From Belnapia rosea (GTDB lineage: Bacteria; Pseudomonadota; Alphaproteobacteria; Acetobacterales; Acetobacteraceae): a DNA stretch of 64,000 bases. Where the stretch lies: positions 62,001-126,000 of the forward strand of contig NZ_FMZX01000002.1 of NCBI RefSeq assembly GCF_900101615.1, written 5' to 3'. This document shows, piece by piece, positions 1 through 10,641 of this stretch. The stretch's first letter is position 1. Every line of letters begins with the position of its first letter. The notes beneath the pieces were generated by a model. The model had not been told where the DNA came from and did not search any database. It saw only the letters and a program-made list of their open reading frames with translations. The position numbers and the translations under genes were made by a program.

Positions 1-544
1 ACGGACCGGCGGCGAGCGCCGCCAGCAGCCTCGCCCGCGCGGCGGCCGCGGCCTCGGCATCCGGAACTCCGGGATAGCGCAGCACGGCAACCCGCTCGCC
101 CGGCACGGTGCGGATGGTGACGCGTGCATCCTCCGGCACCGGCGCTGCCGCCGCGTCCGGGATATCGGCCGGCAGGAAGAAGCGGATCACCCATCCGCCC
201 GGCGCCGCTGCCTGGCCGACCGGTGCGGTCATGGCGATCCGCTCCGGCGCCTAGGTGACGGAGGATTGGGCGACGGGGGCCGTCATGGCGATTCGCGCCT
301 GCCCCCGGTTGCCGCCGAAGATGTAGCGGGCGAGGCGGCGGAACCCCTCCTGCCGCGCCGCCGCCTCGCCCTCGGCGGCAACCAGGGTCTCGGCCACGAT
401 GCGCGGCGCGTAGTCGCGGATCTCGACCTCGCCCATCCGCTCCACCAGGGTGAAGCGCGGCTCCTCCGTCCCCGACCTCACGCCGAAGACCGAGCAGGCG
501 CCGAGCAGCAGTCCCGAAGCCAGGGAGAGCAGGCGGCCGAACAT
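1..544 (-). pseudogene. SOUL-family haem-binding lipoprotein, interrupted by in-frame TAG
   Basis: The reading frame starts with ATG at 544 and encodes a lipoprotein signal with lipobox LLGAC, then a SOUL-type N-terminus (FTLVERMGEVEIRDYAPRIVAET) and the first IAMTAPV motif. A TAG at 251-253 stops it after 97 residues. The same frame continues without a shift into APERIAMTAPVGQ and a typical SOUL C-terminus (FFLPADIP, later AVLRYPG), which runs off the window edge. SOUL proteins normally carry both IAMTAPV motifs in one chain, so this is one gene with a nonsense codon, not two genes. The intact protein would be exported and lipid-anchored and may bind haem. Amber suppression or a sequencing error are the alternatives to decay. 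Downstream of ccmB on the same strand. Confidence 0.8.
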
Positions 545-607
545 GGGCAGGATCCCCTCATCATGCCCTGGAAATAGGCGGCGCCACGGCGCGCGCCAGC
601 GGCACCA

Positions 608-1267
608 CTACTCCACCCGCAGCGCCGCCCCCGCCGCCAGCGGCGCCAGCGGCAGGGCGGCGGCCAGCAATGCGCCGAGCAGCAGGAGGTAGGGCCGCGC
701 CGGGAGGCCCGCCGCCGCCGCCTCGATCCCGGCGGCGCCGAAGATGACGGCCGGGATCGCCAGCGGCAGCACCAGCAGCGGCAGCAGCACGCCGCCGCGC
801 CGGGCGCCGAGCGTCAACGCCGCCCCCGCGGTGCCGAGCAGGGAGAGGAACCCCGTCGCCAGGCCGAGCGCCGCCATCGCCGCCGGCCAGGCCTCCGGCG
901 CCAGGTTCAGCATGGCGCCGGCGATGGGCGTCGCCACCAGCAGCGGCAGCCCCGTCACCAGCCAATGCGCCAGCGCCTTGGCCAGCGCCACCGCCGCCGC
1001 GCCGAGGCCGGAGAGCAGCAGCTGGTCGAGCGTCCCGTCCTCGGCATCCGCCCCGAACAGCCGGTCGAGCGGCAGCAGCGCCGCCAGCAGGGCCGAGGCC
1101 AGCAGCGCCCCGGGCGCCAGCCGCGCCAGCGCCTCCGGCGCCGGGCCGATGCCGAAGGGGAAGAGCGCCGCGACAAGGACGAAGAACAGCACCGCCGCCA
1201 GCGAGTCGGCCGGATGCCGCAGCGCCAGCCGCAGCTCCCGCGCCAGCAGCGCGCCCCAGGCCCTCAC
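608..1267 (-). CDS. ccmB: Haem exporter membrane protein CcmB
   Basis: CcmB is the membrane subunit of the CcmABCD complex, which loads haem onto CcmE for cytochrome c maturation. The 219-residue product has about six hydrophobic segments and the family opening (ALLARELRLALRHPADSL), close to the usual length of 220. I chose the GTG start at 1267 because it overlaps the ccmA stop (GTGA arrangement), which implies translational coupling. An internal stretch FGADAEDGTLDQLLLSG is a conserved CcmB cytoplasmic region. ccmC, which often follows, is not present here; the next gene on this strand is the broken SOUL gene. Confidence 0.9.
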   Translation of the reverse strand: MRAWGALLARELRLALRHPADSLAAVLFFVLVAALFPFGIGPAPEALARLAPGALLASALLAALLPLDRLFGADAEDGTLDQLLLSGLGAAAVALAKALAHWLVTGLPLLVATPIAGAMLNLAPEAWPAAMAALGLATGFLSLLGTAGAALTLGARRGGVLLPLLVLPLAIPAVIFGAAGIEAAAAGLPARPYLLLLGALLAAALPLAPLAAGAALRVE

Positions 1268-1854
1268 AGCCGCAGCTCCCGCGCGCCGGGGAGGGGGAGG
1301 GGCAGGTGGGTCGCCGCCAGCACCATCCCGCCCGCCGCGCGATGCGCGGCCAGCAGCCCGCCCAGCCGCCCGATCGAGGCCGCATCCAGCCCGACCGTCG
1401 GCTCGTCCAGCAGCCAGAGCGGCGCCGGGCCGAGCGCCAGCCGCGCCAGCGCCAGCCGCCGCTTCTGCCCGGAGGAGAGCACCCGCGCCGGCAATTCGGC
1501 GAGCGGCAGCAGGCCGAGCGACTCGAGCGCCCCTTCCACCGCGCCGCCCCAGAGCCGGGCGAAGAAGGCCAGGTTCTCCCGCGCCGTCAGCGCCGGCTTC
1601 AGCGCATCGGCATGGGAGAGGTAGCGCAGCCGCGCGGCATGGGCCGCACGGTCGGCCAGCGCATCCTGTCCATCCCAGAGCAGCCGCCCCTCTGCCGGGG
1701 CCAGCAACCCTGCCAGCAACCGCAACAGCGTCGATTTCCCGGCGCCATTCTCGCCCACCAGCAACAGGGCGCCGCACGGCTCCAGGGTGAAGGACAGGCC
1801 CGCGAAGACCACCCGCTCACCCCGCGCGCAGGCCAGGTTTTCCGCTTGCAGCAT
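1264..1854 (-). CDS. ccmA: Haem exporter ATP-binding protein CcmA
   Basis: ATPase subunit of the haem-export/CcmE-release ABC complex for c-type cytochrome biogenesis. The 196-residue protein has Walker [10 protein letters not shown] at residues 34-42, a signature-type LSSGQKRR near residue 126 and Walker B/D-loop [10 protein letters not shown] near 148-157, followed by an H-loop histidine (ATHLPL). Length and the SSGQ variant of the signature fit CcmA. The ATG at 1854 begins [12 protein letters not shown], which is the usual family N-terminus; longer in-frame extensions run into the acnA control region. It overlaps ccmB by 4 bases and is divergent from acnA. Confidence 0.92.
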   Translation of the reverse strand: MLQAENLACARGERVVFAGLSFTLEPCGALLLVGENGAGKSTLLRLLAGLLAPAEGRLLWDGQDALADRAAHAARLRYLSHADALKPALTARENLAFFARLWGGAVEGALESLGLLPLAELPARVLSSGQKRRLALARLALGPAPLWLLDEPTVGLDAASIGRLGGLLAAHRAAGGMVLAATHLPLPLPGARELRL

Positions 1855-1990
1855 GGCCAGTTGCGAATCCTTCTCATCTGGCCTTGACAACCGCGCGGGC
1901 CATGGACCAGCCCGCGGCAGCGTGGTTAAAACCGGCAGCCCCGCATCGCAGCATAGTCGATGCGGTTTAAGGAAAAAGGGCCCCCGGACC

Positions 1991-4687
<2,697 letters not shown>

Positions 4688-4716
4688 GCCTCGCTTCGCA
4701 AGGCCGAGAGGGAAGG

Positions 4717-4746
4717 GGGCGCGGTCCGCGGGGGCCGCGCCCTTTT
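4717..4746 (+). terminator. Rho-independent terminator after acnA
   Basis: An 8-bp perfect stem (gggcgcgg at 4717-4724 pairing with ccgcgccc at 4735-4742) closes a 10-base loop and is followed directly by TTTT. It lies 29 bases after the acnA stop codon and separates acnA from the amidohydrolase gene. Confidence 0.75.
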
Positions 4747-4809
4747 CCTTGCGCGGATGCGGGCCTAGCCTTTCGCCGCGCGGCCCGCAGAGGCCGCAGG
4801 AGGAACGCC

Positions 4810-5742
4810 ATGACCGAGACCAAAGCCACGCGCCGCACCATGCTGGCCGCCGCTGGCAGCCTGCTCGCCGCCCCGGCCCTCGCCCAGACCGTCCCCTATT
4901 CCGCCGGCACGGAGAAGCCCAAGCTCCAGGCTCCGCCCAACGCGACCGACTGCCACTTCCACATCTACGACGACAAATACCCGCCCGCGCCCGGCGGCCT
5001 GCCCGCGCCCAACGCCTCGCCCGACGACTACCGCGCGCTCCAGCGCCGCATCGGCACCACGCGCGGCGTCGTTGTCCAGCCCTCGCTCTACGGCACCGAC
5101 AACCGGCCGACGCTGGAGGGGATGGCCGCGCTCGGCCCGAATTTCCGCGGTGTTGCCGTCGTCAACGACAAGGTCGAGGATGCCGAGCTTGCCCGCCTGC
5201 ATGCCGCCGGTATCCGCGGCATCCGCTTCAACCTGGCGCAGGCCGGCGCCACGACGCCCAAGATGATGGAGCCGCTGGCCCGCCGCATCAAACCGATGGG
5301 CTGGCACATCCAGATCAACGCCCCGGCATCGGTCATCATGGCCCAGCGGGAGCTGTTCCAGCGCATCGACGCCACCCTGGTCTTTGACCACCTCGCCCAT
5401 GTCCCGCAGCCTGCCGGCACGAGCGACCCGACCTTCGCCTTCGTCAAGTCGTTGCTGGAAAAGGGCAATGTCTGGATGAAGCTGTCCGGCGCCTATGCCG
5501 ACACCAGGTCCGGCCCGCCCGCCTATGCCGACAGCAGCGCCGTGGCCCGCGCCTTCGCCCAGATCGCGCCCGACAGGATGGTCTGGGGCAGCGACTGGCC
5601 GCACCCGACCGAGAAGCCCGACAACAAGCCGGACGACGCCGTCCTCTTCGACCTGCTCGCCGGCTGGGTGCCGGACGCGGCGGTGCGCCAACGCGTCCTC
5701 GTCGACAACCCGGCCCGGCTCTACGACTTCCCACGCTCTTGA
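4810..5742 (+). CDS. Exported amidohydrolase-2 family hydrolase
   Basis: A 310-residue TIM-barrel metal-dependent hydrolase of the amidohydrolase 2 family, whose relatives include 2-pyrone-4,6-dicarboxylate lactonase and amino-carboxymuconate-semialdehyde decarboxylase types. The N-terminus (RRTMLAAAGSLLAAPALAQ) is a Tat-like signal peptide ending near residue 26. Metal and catalytic motifs are DCHFHIYD near residue 46, a histidine in WHIQINAP, FDHLAHV, and GSDWPHP near residue 260. ATG 4810 is preceded by AGGAGGAA-type purines. It is flanked by terminators on both sides, so it is probably a single-gene unit. The substrate is unknown; PDC lactonase-like lactone hydrolysis is the nearest guess. 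Confidence 0.85.
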   Translation: MTETKATRRTMLAAAGSLLAAPALAQTVPYSAGTEKPKLQAPPNATDCHFHIYDDKYPPAPGGLPAPNASPDDYRALQRRIGTTRGVVVQPSLYGTDNRPTLEGMAALGPNFRGVAVVNDKVEDAELARLHAAGIRGIRFNLAQAGATTPKMMEPLARRIKPMGWHIQINAPASVIMAQRELFQRIDATLVFDHLAHVPQPAGTSDPTFAFVKSLLEKGNVWMKLSGAYADTRSGPPAYADSSAVARAFAQIAPDRMVWGSDWPHPTEKPDNKPDDAVLFDLLAGWVPDAAVRQRVLVDNPARLYDFPRS

Positions 5743-5745
5743 ACG

Positions 5746-5775
5746 AAAAAAGGGAGCCTCACGGCTCCCTTCCTT
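5746..5775. terminator. Bidirectional terminator between the amidohydrolase and rplI
   Basis: Stem gggagcc (5752-5758) and ggctccc (5763-5769) with a 4-base loop. It is preceded by six A residues and followed by TTCCTT, so it can act on both strands; it lies 9 bases past the amidohydrolase stop. Confidence 0.75.
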
Positions 5776-5842
5776 CGCGCCTTCCGCGGCTTTGCCGCGG
5801 AAGGATGCCGAAACGCTGCTCGCCAGGCACCCTTAACGGGGC

Positions 5843-5873
5843 CCCCGCGGCAACGCGCAGCGTTGTCGTGGGG
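5843..5873 (-). terminator. Hairpin downstream of rplI
   Basis: A 14-bp imperfect inverted repeat (5843-5856 with 5860-5873, two mismatches, 3-base loop) lies directly behind the rplI stop codon. There is no T-run on the rplI side, so it may be a 3'-end stabilising hairpin or a weak terminator for the ribosomal operon. Confidence 0.4.
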
Positions 5874-5875
5874 AT

Positions 5876-6430
5876 TTAGCGGTCGTCCATCGCCGCGCCG
5901 ATCTCGGCGCGCAGCTCGTCCTCGAGGCTCGGCTCCTCCTCGCGGGTGATCTCCTCGCCGCGGGCCTGGCGCTCGGCCTCCTCGAGGCTGCGGGCGACGT
6001 TCACCGTCACCGGGATATGCACCTCCGGGTGCAGCTCGACGCGCACCTTGGTGAGCCCCAGCGTCTTGATCGGCTGCTCCAGCAGCACCTGGCTGCGCGA
6101 GACGGTGAGGCCACCCTCCTTGCAGAGATCGGCGATGTCGCGCGCCGAGACGCTGCCATAGAGGCCGCCGCTCTCGCCCGCCTGACGGATGATGGTGACG
6201 GTGAGGCCGTCCATCCGCTCGGCCACGCGCTCGGCCTCCTCGCGGCGCTTCAGGTTCTGCGCCTCGAGCTGGGCGCGCTGCGACTCGAACTTCTCCAGGT
6301 TGGACTTGTTCGCGCGGATCGCCTTGCCGAGGGGCAGGAGGAAGTTGCGGGCGTAGCCCGGCTTCACCTTCACCACCTCGCCCATCTGGCCGAGCTTCTC
6401 GACCCGCTGCATCAGGATGATTTCGATCAT
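5876..6430 (-). CDS. rplI: 50S ribosomal protein L9
   Basis: L9 is a 23S-binding protein of the large subunit at the L1 stalk. The 184-residue product carries the diagnostic N-terminal domain ([28 protein letters not shown], quoted in parts: [11 protein letters not shown] then [10 protein letters not shown]). A long helix follows, then the C-terminal domain with [13 protein letters not shown]. The C-terminus has an acidic extension after residue 150 ([19 protein letters not shown]), common in alphaproteobacteria. It is the last gene of an rpsF-rpsR-DUF2232-rplI operon on the minus strand, 15 bases after the DUF2232 gene. Confidence 0.97.
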   Translation of the reverse strand: MIEIILMQRVEKLGQMGEVVKVKPGYARNFLLPLGKAIRANKSNLEKFESQRAQLEAQNLKRREEAERVAERMDGLTVTIIRQAGESGGLYGSVSARDIADLCKEGGLTVSRSQVLLEQPIKTLGLTKVRVELHPEVHIPVTVNVARSLEEAERQARGEEITREEEPSLEDELRAEIGAAMDDR

Positions 6431-6445
6431 GGGTAACGTCTCTCG

Positions 6446-7363
6446 TCAGCTGTTGCGCGGCGCCTGGCGCCGCCGGATTTGGTCGTAGAGGCCGAGGCCG
6501 ACGAGGCCGGGGCCCATGATTTGCAGGAAGAGCAGCAGCAGCAGGTAGAAGCCCGCCAGCATCAGCCCCCCGCCGCGACGCCCGCGCAGCCGCGCATGCA
6601 CGCCGGCGCAGCCCTGCAGGAAGAGCGGCACCAGCAGCATCAGCAGGGCGGAGAGCGCGATGGCATCTCCATCCTCCGGCGCCGCCAGGAAGAAGCCCGC
6701 GGCGATGGCCGGCAGTGGCAGGTACCAGCCTGGCAGCCGCACCGCGCTCCAGGGCAGGGGCGGCACGGCCAGCAGCCCGCGCCGCGCCAGGAAGCGCTCC
6801 GCCCCCGCCGCATTGCCGAGCAGGGCGAGGCTGGCCCAGAAGCCGATCGCTGCCGCCTTCACCCGCACCAGCTCCGCCACCAGCATCTCCTGCGCCGGCA
6901 GGCCGAGCCGAGCGAGGGCGATCTCCACGGCACGGCGCATCGCCGGCTCCAGCCCGCCATCATCGGCGAGGAAGAGCGCGGCGCCGAGCAACACCGAGAG
7001 CGGCCAGAGCCCGAGCAGCGCCAGCGGCAGGGAGAGGCTGACGCCTCCGTCCCGCAACGCCGCCAGCAACAGCAGGGGCACCGGCAGGCCAAAGAGCATC
7101 AGGAAGACCAGCAGCGGCAGGCCGCCGCCGACCAGCGCGATCAGCAGGGTCGCCAGCAGCGAGGCCACCACCGCGCTGCCCACGCCGAAGCCGAGGCCCG
7201 CCGCAAAGAGCGGGAAGGGCGCCAGCCAGAACAGCATGGTCCCGCCGGGCAGGCCACGGAAGGCCCACATGGCGCCGACCACGGCGGCCAGGGCCGCTGC
7301 GACCGATGCCATGAGTGCTGTGCTACCCTGGCCAGATGGTGCTGTCGCCGTCACCGTCGCCAC
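6446..7363 (-). CDS. DUF2232 membrane protein of the ribosomal operon
   Basis: A 305-residue polytopic protein with about eight hydrophobic segments, very rich in Leu, Ala and Gly. It occupies the position between rpsR and rplI where alphaproteobacteria (and YybS in Firmicutes) carry a DUF2232 membrane protein. Features such as FPLFAAGLGFGVGSA at the N-terminal third and a final YDQIRRRQAP tail fit this family. Its function is unknown; conservation in the operon suggests a link to translation or envelope status, but that is inference. Start ATG 7363 is 27 bases after the rpsR stop. Confidence 0.8.
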   Translation of the reverse strand: MATVTATAPSGQGSTALMASVAAALAAVVGAMWAFRGLPGGTMLFWLAPFPLFAAGLGFGVGSAVVASLLATLLIALVGGGLPLLVFLMLFGLPVPLLLLAALRDGGVSLSLPLALLGLWPLSVLLGAALFLADDGGLEPAMRRAVEIALARLGLPAQEMLVAELVRVKAAAIGFWASLALLGNAAGAERFLARRGLLAVPPLPWSAVRLPGWYLPLPAIAAGFFLAAPEDGDAIALSALLMLLVPLFLQGCAGVHARLRGRRGGGLMLAGFYLLLLLFLQIMGPGLVGLGLYDQIRRRQAPRNS

Positions 7364-7390
7364 GCCTCACTACCCCGGGCCCCGCCTGCC

Positions 7391-7678
7391 TCAGTCGTTG
7401 ATGACGTAGGGCAGAAGGGCGAGGAACCGGGCGCGCTTGATGGCATTGGCCAGCTCGCGCTGCTTCTTCGCGGAGACCGCGGTGATACGGCTCGGCACGA
7501 TCTTGCCGCGCTCAGAGAGGAAGCGGCTCAGCAGGCGCACGTCCTTGTAGTCGATCTTCGGCGCGTTCGGGCCGGAGAAGGGGCAGGACTTGCGGCGCCG
7601 GTAGAAGGGCCGGCGGGCACCGACGGCCGGGCGGCGCGCGGCCGGCGTCATGTCGGAAGCGGGGATCTCGTCGGACAT
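7391..7678 (-). CDS. rpsR: 30S ribosomal protein S18
   Basis: S18 binds S6 and the platform of the small subunit. The 95-residue chain has the diagnostic region [10 protein letters not shown], then [19 protein letters not shown] and [23 protein letters not shown] (motifs [11 protein letters not shown] and ANAIKRAR). A short N-terminal extension of about 20 residues precedes the core. It starts 3 bases after the rpsF stop codon, so the two are co-translated as expected for the S6:S18 pair. Confidence 0.97.
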   Translation of the reverse strand: MSDEIPASDMTPAARRPAVGARRPFYRRRKSCPFSGPNAPKIDYKDVRLLSRFLSERGKIVPSRITAVSAKKQRELANAIKRARFLALLPYVIND

Positions 7679-7681
7679 GGT

Positions 7682-8155
7682 TTACTCCTCGCCGCCCATG
7701 GAGGGATCGGCCATCTCGTCACGCGGGCGGGCACGGAATTCCTCGCGCTCGTCACCGCGCTCGCGGCGGCCGCTGCTGAAGCGGCCCGGCGGACGGGGGC
7801 CACGGAAGCCACGGTCGCGCTCACGCTCCTCGCCGCGGCGGGTCAGGATGGCGGAGGGCGCCTCGTCGATCGCCTCGACGCGCAGGGTCATGACGCGCAG
7901 CACGTCCTCGTTGAGGCCCAGCTGGCGCTCCGCTTCCTGCATCGCTGCCGGGACGGCGTCGATGCCGAGGAGCATGTAATGCCCCTTGCGGTTCTTCTTG
8001 ATGCGGTAGGCGAGGCCACGGAGGCCCCAGTATTCCCGCTTCTTCACCTCGCCGCCCTGTTCGGCGACGATGGTGGCGACCAGCTCGGCGATCGTCTCGA
8101 CCTGCTGCTGCGTGACGTCGTTGCGTGCGATGAACACGCTTTCATATAGCGGCAT
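7682..8155 (-). CDS. rpsF: 30S ribosomal protein S6
   Basis: S6 forms a heterodimer with S18 on 16S rRNA. The core is residues 1-100 (MPLYESVFIARNDVT, then YWGLRGLAYRIKKNRKGHYM). A long Arg/Glu-rich tail follows (about residues 108-157, RGEERERDRGFRGPRPPGR), as in many alphaproteobacteria. The start at 8155 is supported by GAGGGG seven bases upstream and by the family N-terminus; the frame is open further upstream but without similarity. First gene of the ribosomal operon. Confidence 0.96.
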   Translation of the reverse strand: MPLYESVFIARNDVTQQQVETIAELVATIVAEQGGEVKKREYWGLRGLAYRIKKNRKGHYMLLGIDAVPAAMQEAERQLGLNEDVLRVMTLRVEAIDEAPSAILTRRGEERERDRGFRGPRPPGRFSSGRRERGDEREEFRARPRDEMADPSMGGEE

Positions 8156-8167
8156 ATATACCCCTCT

Positions 8168-8192
8168 GGCTGTCTCAGCCCGAGGCGACAGG
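8168..8192 (-). promoter_or_regulatory. Hairpin in the rpsF 5' leader
   Basis: The rpsF leader holds a hairpin built on CTGTC/GACAG (8170-8174 with 8187-8191), ending a few bases before the ribosome binding site GAGGGG; CCG triplets sit beside it. S6:S18 complexes are known to repress their own operon by binding a hairpin leader in many bacteria. This could be such a site, but I have not matched it to the consensus. Confidence 0.25.
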
Positions 8193-8252
8193 CGGGATGC
8201 CGGGCGCACAAATGGGCATAGCCGCGCGCGATGCCTCCGCGGCGGCAGGGAA

Positions 8253-8278
8253 GCGGGGCGTAAAGCACGCCGCCCCGC
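8253..8278 (-). terminator. Possible terminator after the family-5 binding protein
   Basis: Perfect 8-bp stem gcggggcg (8253-8260) and cgccccgc (8271-8278) with a 10-base loop, 18 bases past the stop codon of the upstream gene on the minus strand. Only a short TTCCC follows, so termination would be weak; it lies between that gene and rpsF. Confidence 0.4.
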
Positions 8279-8295
8279 CATAAGCAAGGGCTGAC

Positions 8296-9900
8296 TTACC
8301 CCTTCTGCACGCCCCAGAAGGTGGGGAAGCCTTTCGCCACCCCGGTGATGTTCGTCCGGTAGGCCGTCGGCTGGATGTACTGGCCGAGCGGGATGCTGGG
8401 CACGTCCCGCATCGCCTGCACCTGCATCTCGCGGCAGGCGGCCTGCTGGCCGGCCAGGTCCGGCGCGGCGAACCAGGCGTCGCGCAGCTGCTCCAGCCGC
8501 TCGCTCACGCACCAGCCGGGCCAGGCCCCGGTTTCGGCGCCATTGCCGCGGATGGCGTAGTGGCTCGCCGGGTCCATGTGGTCGGCGCCCTCCCAGCTGG
8601 TGTTGAGGCAGCTCCAGCCGCCCTGCGCCACCGGGCCACGGTTGTTGCGCCGCTGCAGCATGGTGCCCCAGTCTGTTGCGATATAGTCGACATTCAGGCC
8701 GATCTTGCCCATCGCATCCGCCGCCACCTCGCCGATGGCTTTGAGGTGGGAGTAGTCGGTGGCGACCAGCATGGCGACCTTCTCACCGTTGTAGCCGGCC
8801 TGCTGCAGCAGGCGCCGCGCTTTCCCGTAGTCGCGCGGCCCCTTCAGCGGCTCGAGCCCGGCCTCGCTCGCCATCGGCGTGCCCGGGCAGAAGATGCCGT
8901 GCGGCAGGTTGTAGGAGGCCGGGTTGTCGCCGACGATCGCCTGCATGAAGGAGGCCTGGTCGAAGGCATGCAGCAGCGCCTGCCGCGCCTCCGGCTTGTC
9001 GAAGGGCGGCTGCAGGTGGTTCGGCCGCATCATGCAGACGGTGCCCGTCGGGTTCGTCACCTCGATGCGGATGCGCCGGTCGCGCTGCAGCAGCGGCATC
9101 AGGTCGTGGGTCGGGTTCTCCCACCAGTCCTGCTCGGCACGCTGGATCGCCGCCACCTTGGTCGCCGCATCGGGGATGGTGGTCCACTCCACGCGGTCGA
9201 GAAGCACCACCTTCGGCCCGGCATTCCAGCTCATCCGCGCGCCCTCGCGCGGCACGTACTGCTCGAATTTGGCATAGACGTTGCGCGAGCCGGCCACCCG
9301 CTCATCGGCCAGGAAGCGGAAGGGCCCGCTGCCCACCATCTCGGTGATCTGCTTGAAGGGGTCGGTATTGGCCAGCCGCTCCGGCATCATCGCCGGCATG
9401 GGCGAGCTCACCTTGCCGAGCGTCTCCGGCAGCAGCGGGAAGGGGCGGGAGAGGCGGAAGCGGATGGTCCGGTCATCCGGCGCCGAGAGCTCCTCCGTCG
9501 CCGCCATCAGCGCCCCGCCCAGCGCATCCCGCTTGGCCCAGCGGCGGATGCTGGCGACGCAGTCCCGCGCCAGCACCCGCTCGCCATCATGCCAGAGCAG
9601 GCCCTGCCGCAGCGTCAGCGTCCAGAGCCTGCCGTCATTCTCGACGACATGCCCCTCCACCATCTGCGGCGAGGCCTTGAAGCTGCTGTCCTGCCCGTAG
9701 AGCGTGTCGAAGACCATGTGCCCATGGCCGCGCGTGACATAGGCCGTGGTCCAGTGCGGATCGAGGAAGGCGAGGTCGATCTGCGGCAGGAATTTCAGCA
9801 CGCGCGAGCCCTGCGCGGCCGCAAGGCGCGGCATGGCGAGCGGCGCGCCGAGGCTGGCGGCGCCGGCCAGCAGGCTGCGTCGGTTCAGGCGGATATCCAT
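8296..9900 (-). CDS. Peptide/nickel-type ABC transporter solute-binding protein (family 5)
   Basis: A 534-residue periplasmic solute-binding protein of the DppA/OppA family (SBP_bac_5). The Tat-like signal (NRRSLLAGAASLGAPLAMPRLAAAQ) is followed by the family segments FLDPHWTTAYVTRGHGHMVFDTL, LRQGLLWHDGERVLARD and later FDKPEARQALLHAFDQ. Such proteins deliver peptides, glutathione-like or opine-like compounds to an ABC permease. No permease or ATPase adjoins it; permease genes of the matching type lie alone about 17 kb away at 26968-28846. Whether they work together is unknown. It is transcribed towards rpsF but is probably separated from it by a terminator-like hairpin. Confidence 0.9.
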   Translation of the reverse strand: MDIRLNRRSLLAGAASLGAPLAMPRLAAAQGSRVLKFLPQIDLAFLDPHWTTAYVTRGHGHMVFDTLYGQDSSFKASPQMVEGHVVENDGRLWTLTLRQGLLWHDGERVLARDCVASIRRWAKRDALGGALMAATEELSAPDDRTIRFRLSRPFPLLPETLGKVSSPMPAMMPERLANTDPFKQITEMVGSGPFRFLADERVAGSRNVYAKFEQYVPREGARMSWNAGPKVVLLDRVEWTTIPDAATKVAAIQRAEQDWWENPTHDLMPLLQRDRRIRIEVTNPTGTVCMMRPNHLQPPFDKPEARQALLHAFDQASFMQAIVGDNPASYNLPHGIFCPGTPMASEAGLEPLKGPRDYGKARRLLQQAGYNGEKVAMLVATDYSHLKAIGEVAADAMGKIGLNVDYIATDWGTMLQRRNNRGPVAQGGWSCLNTSWEGADHMDPASHYAIRGNGAETGAWPGWCVSERLEQLRDAWFAAPDLAGQQAACREMQVQAMRDVPSIPLGQYIQPTAYRTNITGVAKGFPTFWGVQKG

Positions 9901-10015
9901 GGCTCTGTGCCCCTTGGCGGTGGCGTGCGGCCCGGCGTCGTTCCCCGGCCGGAGGCTAGGCCATCGCGGCCAGGAGTGGAACGAGGGAGGGCGAGGAAAT
10001 TCCGGTGCCGCCCCG

Positions 10016-10543
10016 CTATGGCGGCGGCGCCCGGCGCCAGGCCGCGTGGAGGGTCAGGCCGTTCGGCGTGCGCGGGTTGCTGAACGCGAGCTCGGTCGCA
10101 GTCAGCCGGTTGATGATCCGCCGCTGCGGGGCATCGCCCAGCAGATTCGCATAGGTGCTGCCCTCAAGCCGCAGCCAGAGGGAACGGCCGGCCTCATCGA
10201 CGGTATAGGTCCCGTAATAGGCAATGGAATCCCGGACGACAGCCATGGCCTCCTCGGGCGTCGCCCGGGCACGGTCGTTCGCCGCCAGGCGCGGCAGTTC
10301 GGCCCGCGACTGGAACAGGCTGAAATGGCCGTCGCGGGCGAACATCATGACACCCTTCGGGTTCGGGCCGAAGGGCTCGCCCCGGGTGCCGTCCTCCCGC
10401 TGGCTTGTCGCCGAGACCAGGGTCCAGGTGCCGAGGATCCCATCGCCGAGCGTTGCCGCCTGCGCCGCGGCGCGCCTCCCTGGCAGGCAGGACAAGGCCA
10501 GCATCATCGCCCCGGGCAGGGCCAGGCCGGTCCGGCGAAACAT
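10016..10543 (-). CDS. Exported lipocalin-like domain protein
   Basis: A 175-residue secreted protein with a signal peptide (about residues 1-27, ending AAAQA) and a lipocalin-like domain. This is recognised by GILGTWTLVSATSQREDGT, PNPKGVMMFARDGHFSLFQSR and YYGTYTVDEAGRSL, typical of the lipocalin-like family PF13924. The start at 10543 is chosen because AAGGAGG lies just upstream; a longer in-frame extension to 10627 has no signal peptide. Members of the family are often of unknown ligand. No clear operon partner. Confidence 0.75.
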   Translation of the reverse strand: MFRRTGLALPGAMMLALSCLPGRRAAAQAATLGDGILGTWTLVSATSQREDGTRGEPFGPNPKGVMMFARDGHFSLFQSRAELPRLAANDRARATPEEAMAVVRDSIAYYGTYTVDEAGRSLWLRLEGSTYANLLGDAPQRRIINRLTATELAFSNPRTPNGLTLHAAWRRAPPP

Positions 10544-10641
10544 GCAATCCTCCTTCCAGGAACTCCGCATCGCGCCCCAGGGCGGGATCCGTGCGGTCTC
10601 GTCCAGCAGACCAGGGCTGACAAACATCCCCCATCCGCATT

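Noticed and set aside
8296-9900. Binding protein as part of the ribosomal operon
   Set aside because: Same strand, but a terminator-like hairpin and different function separate it from rpsF.
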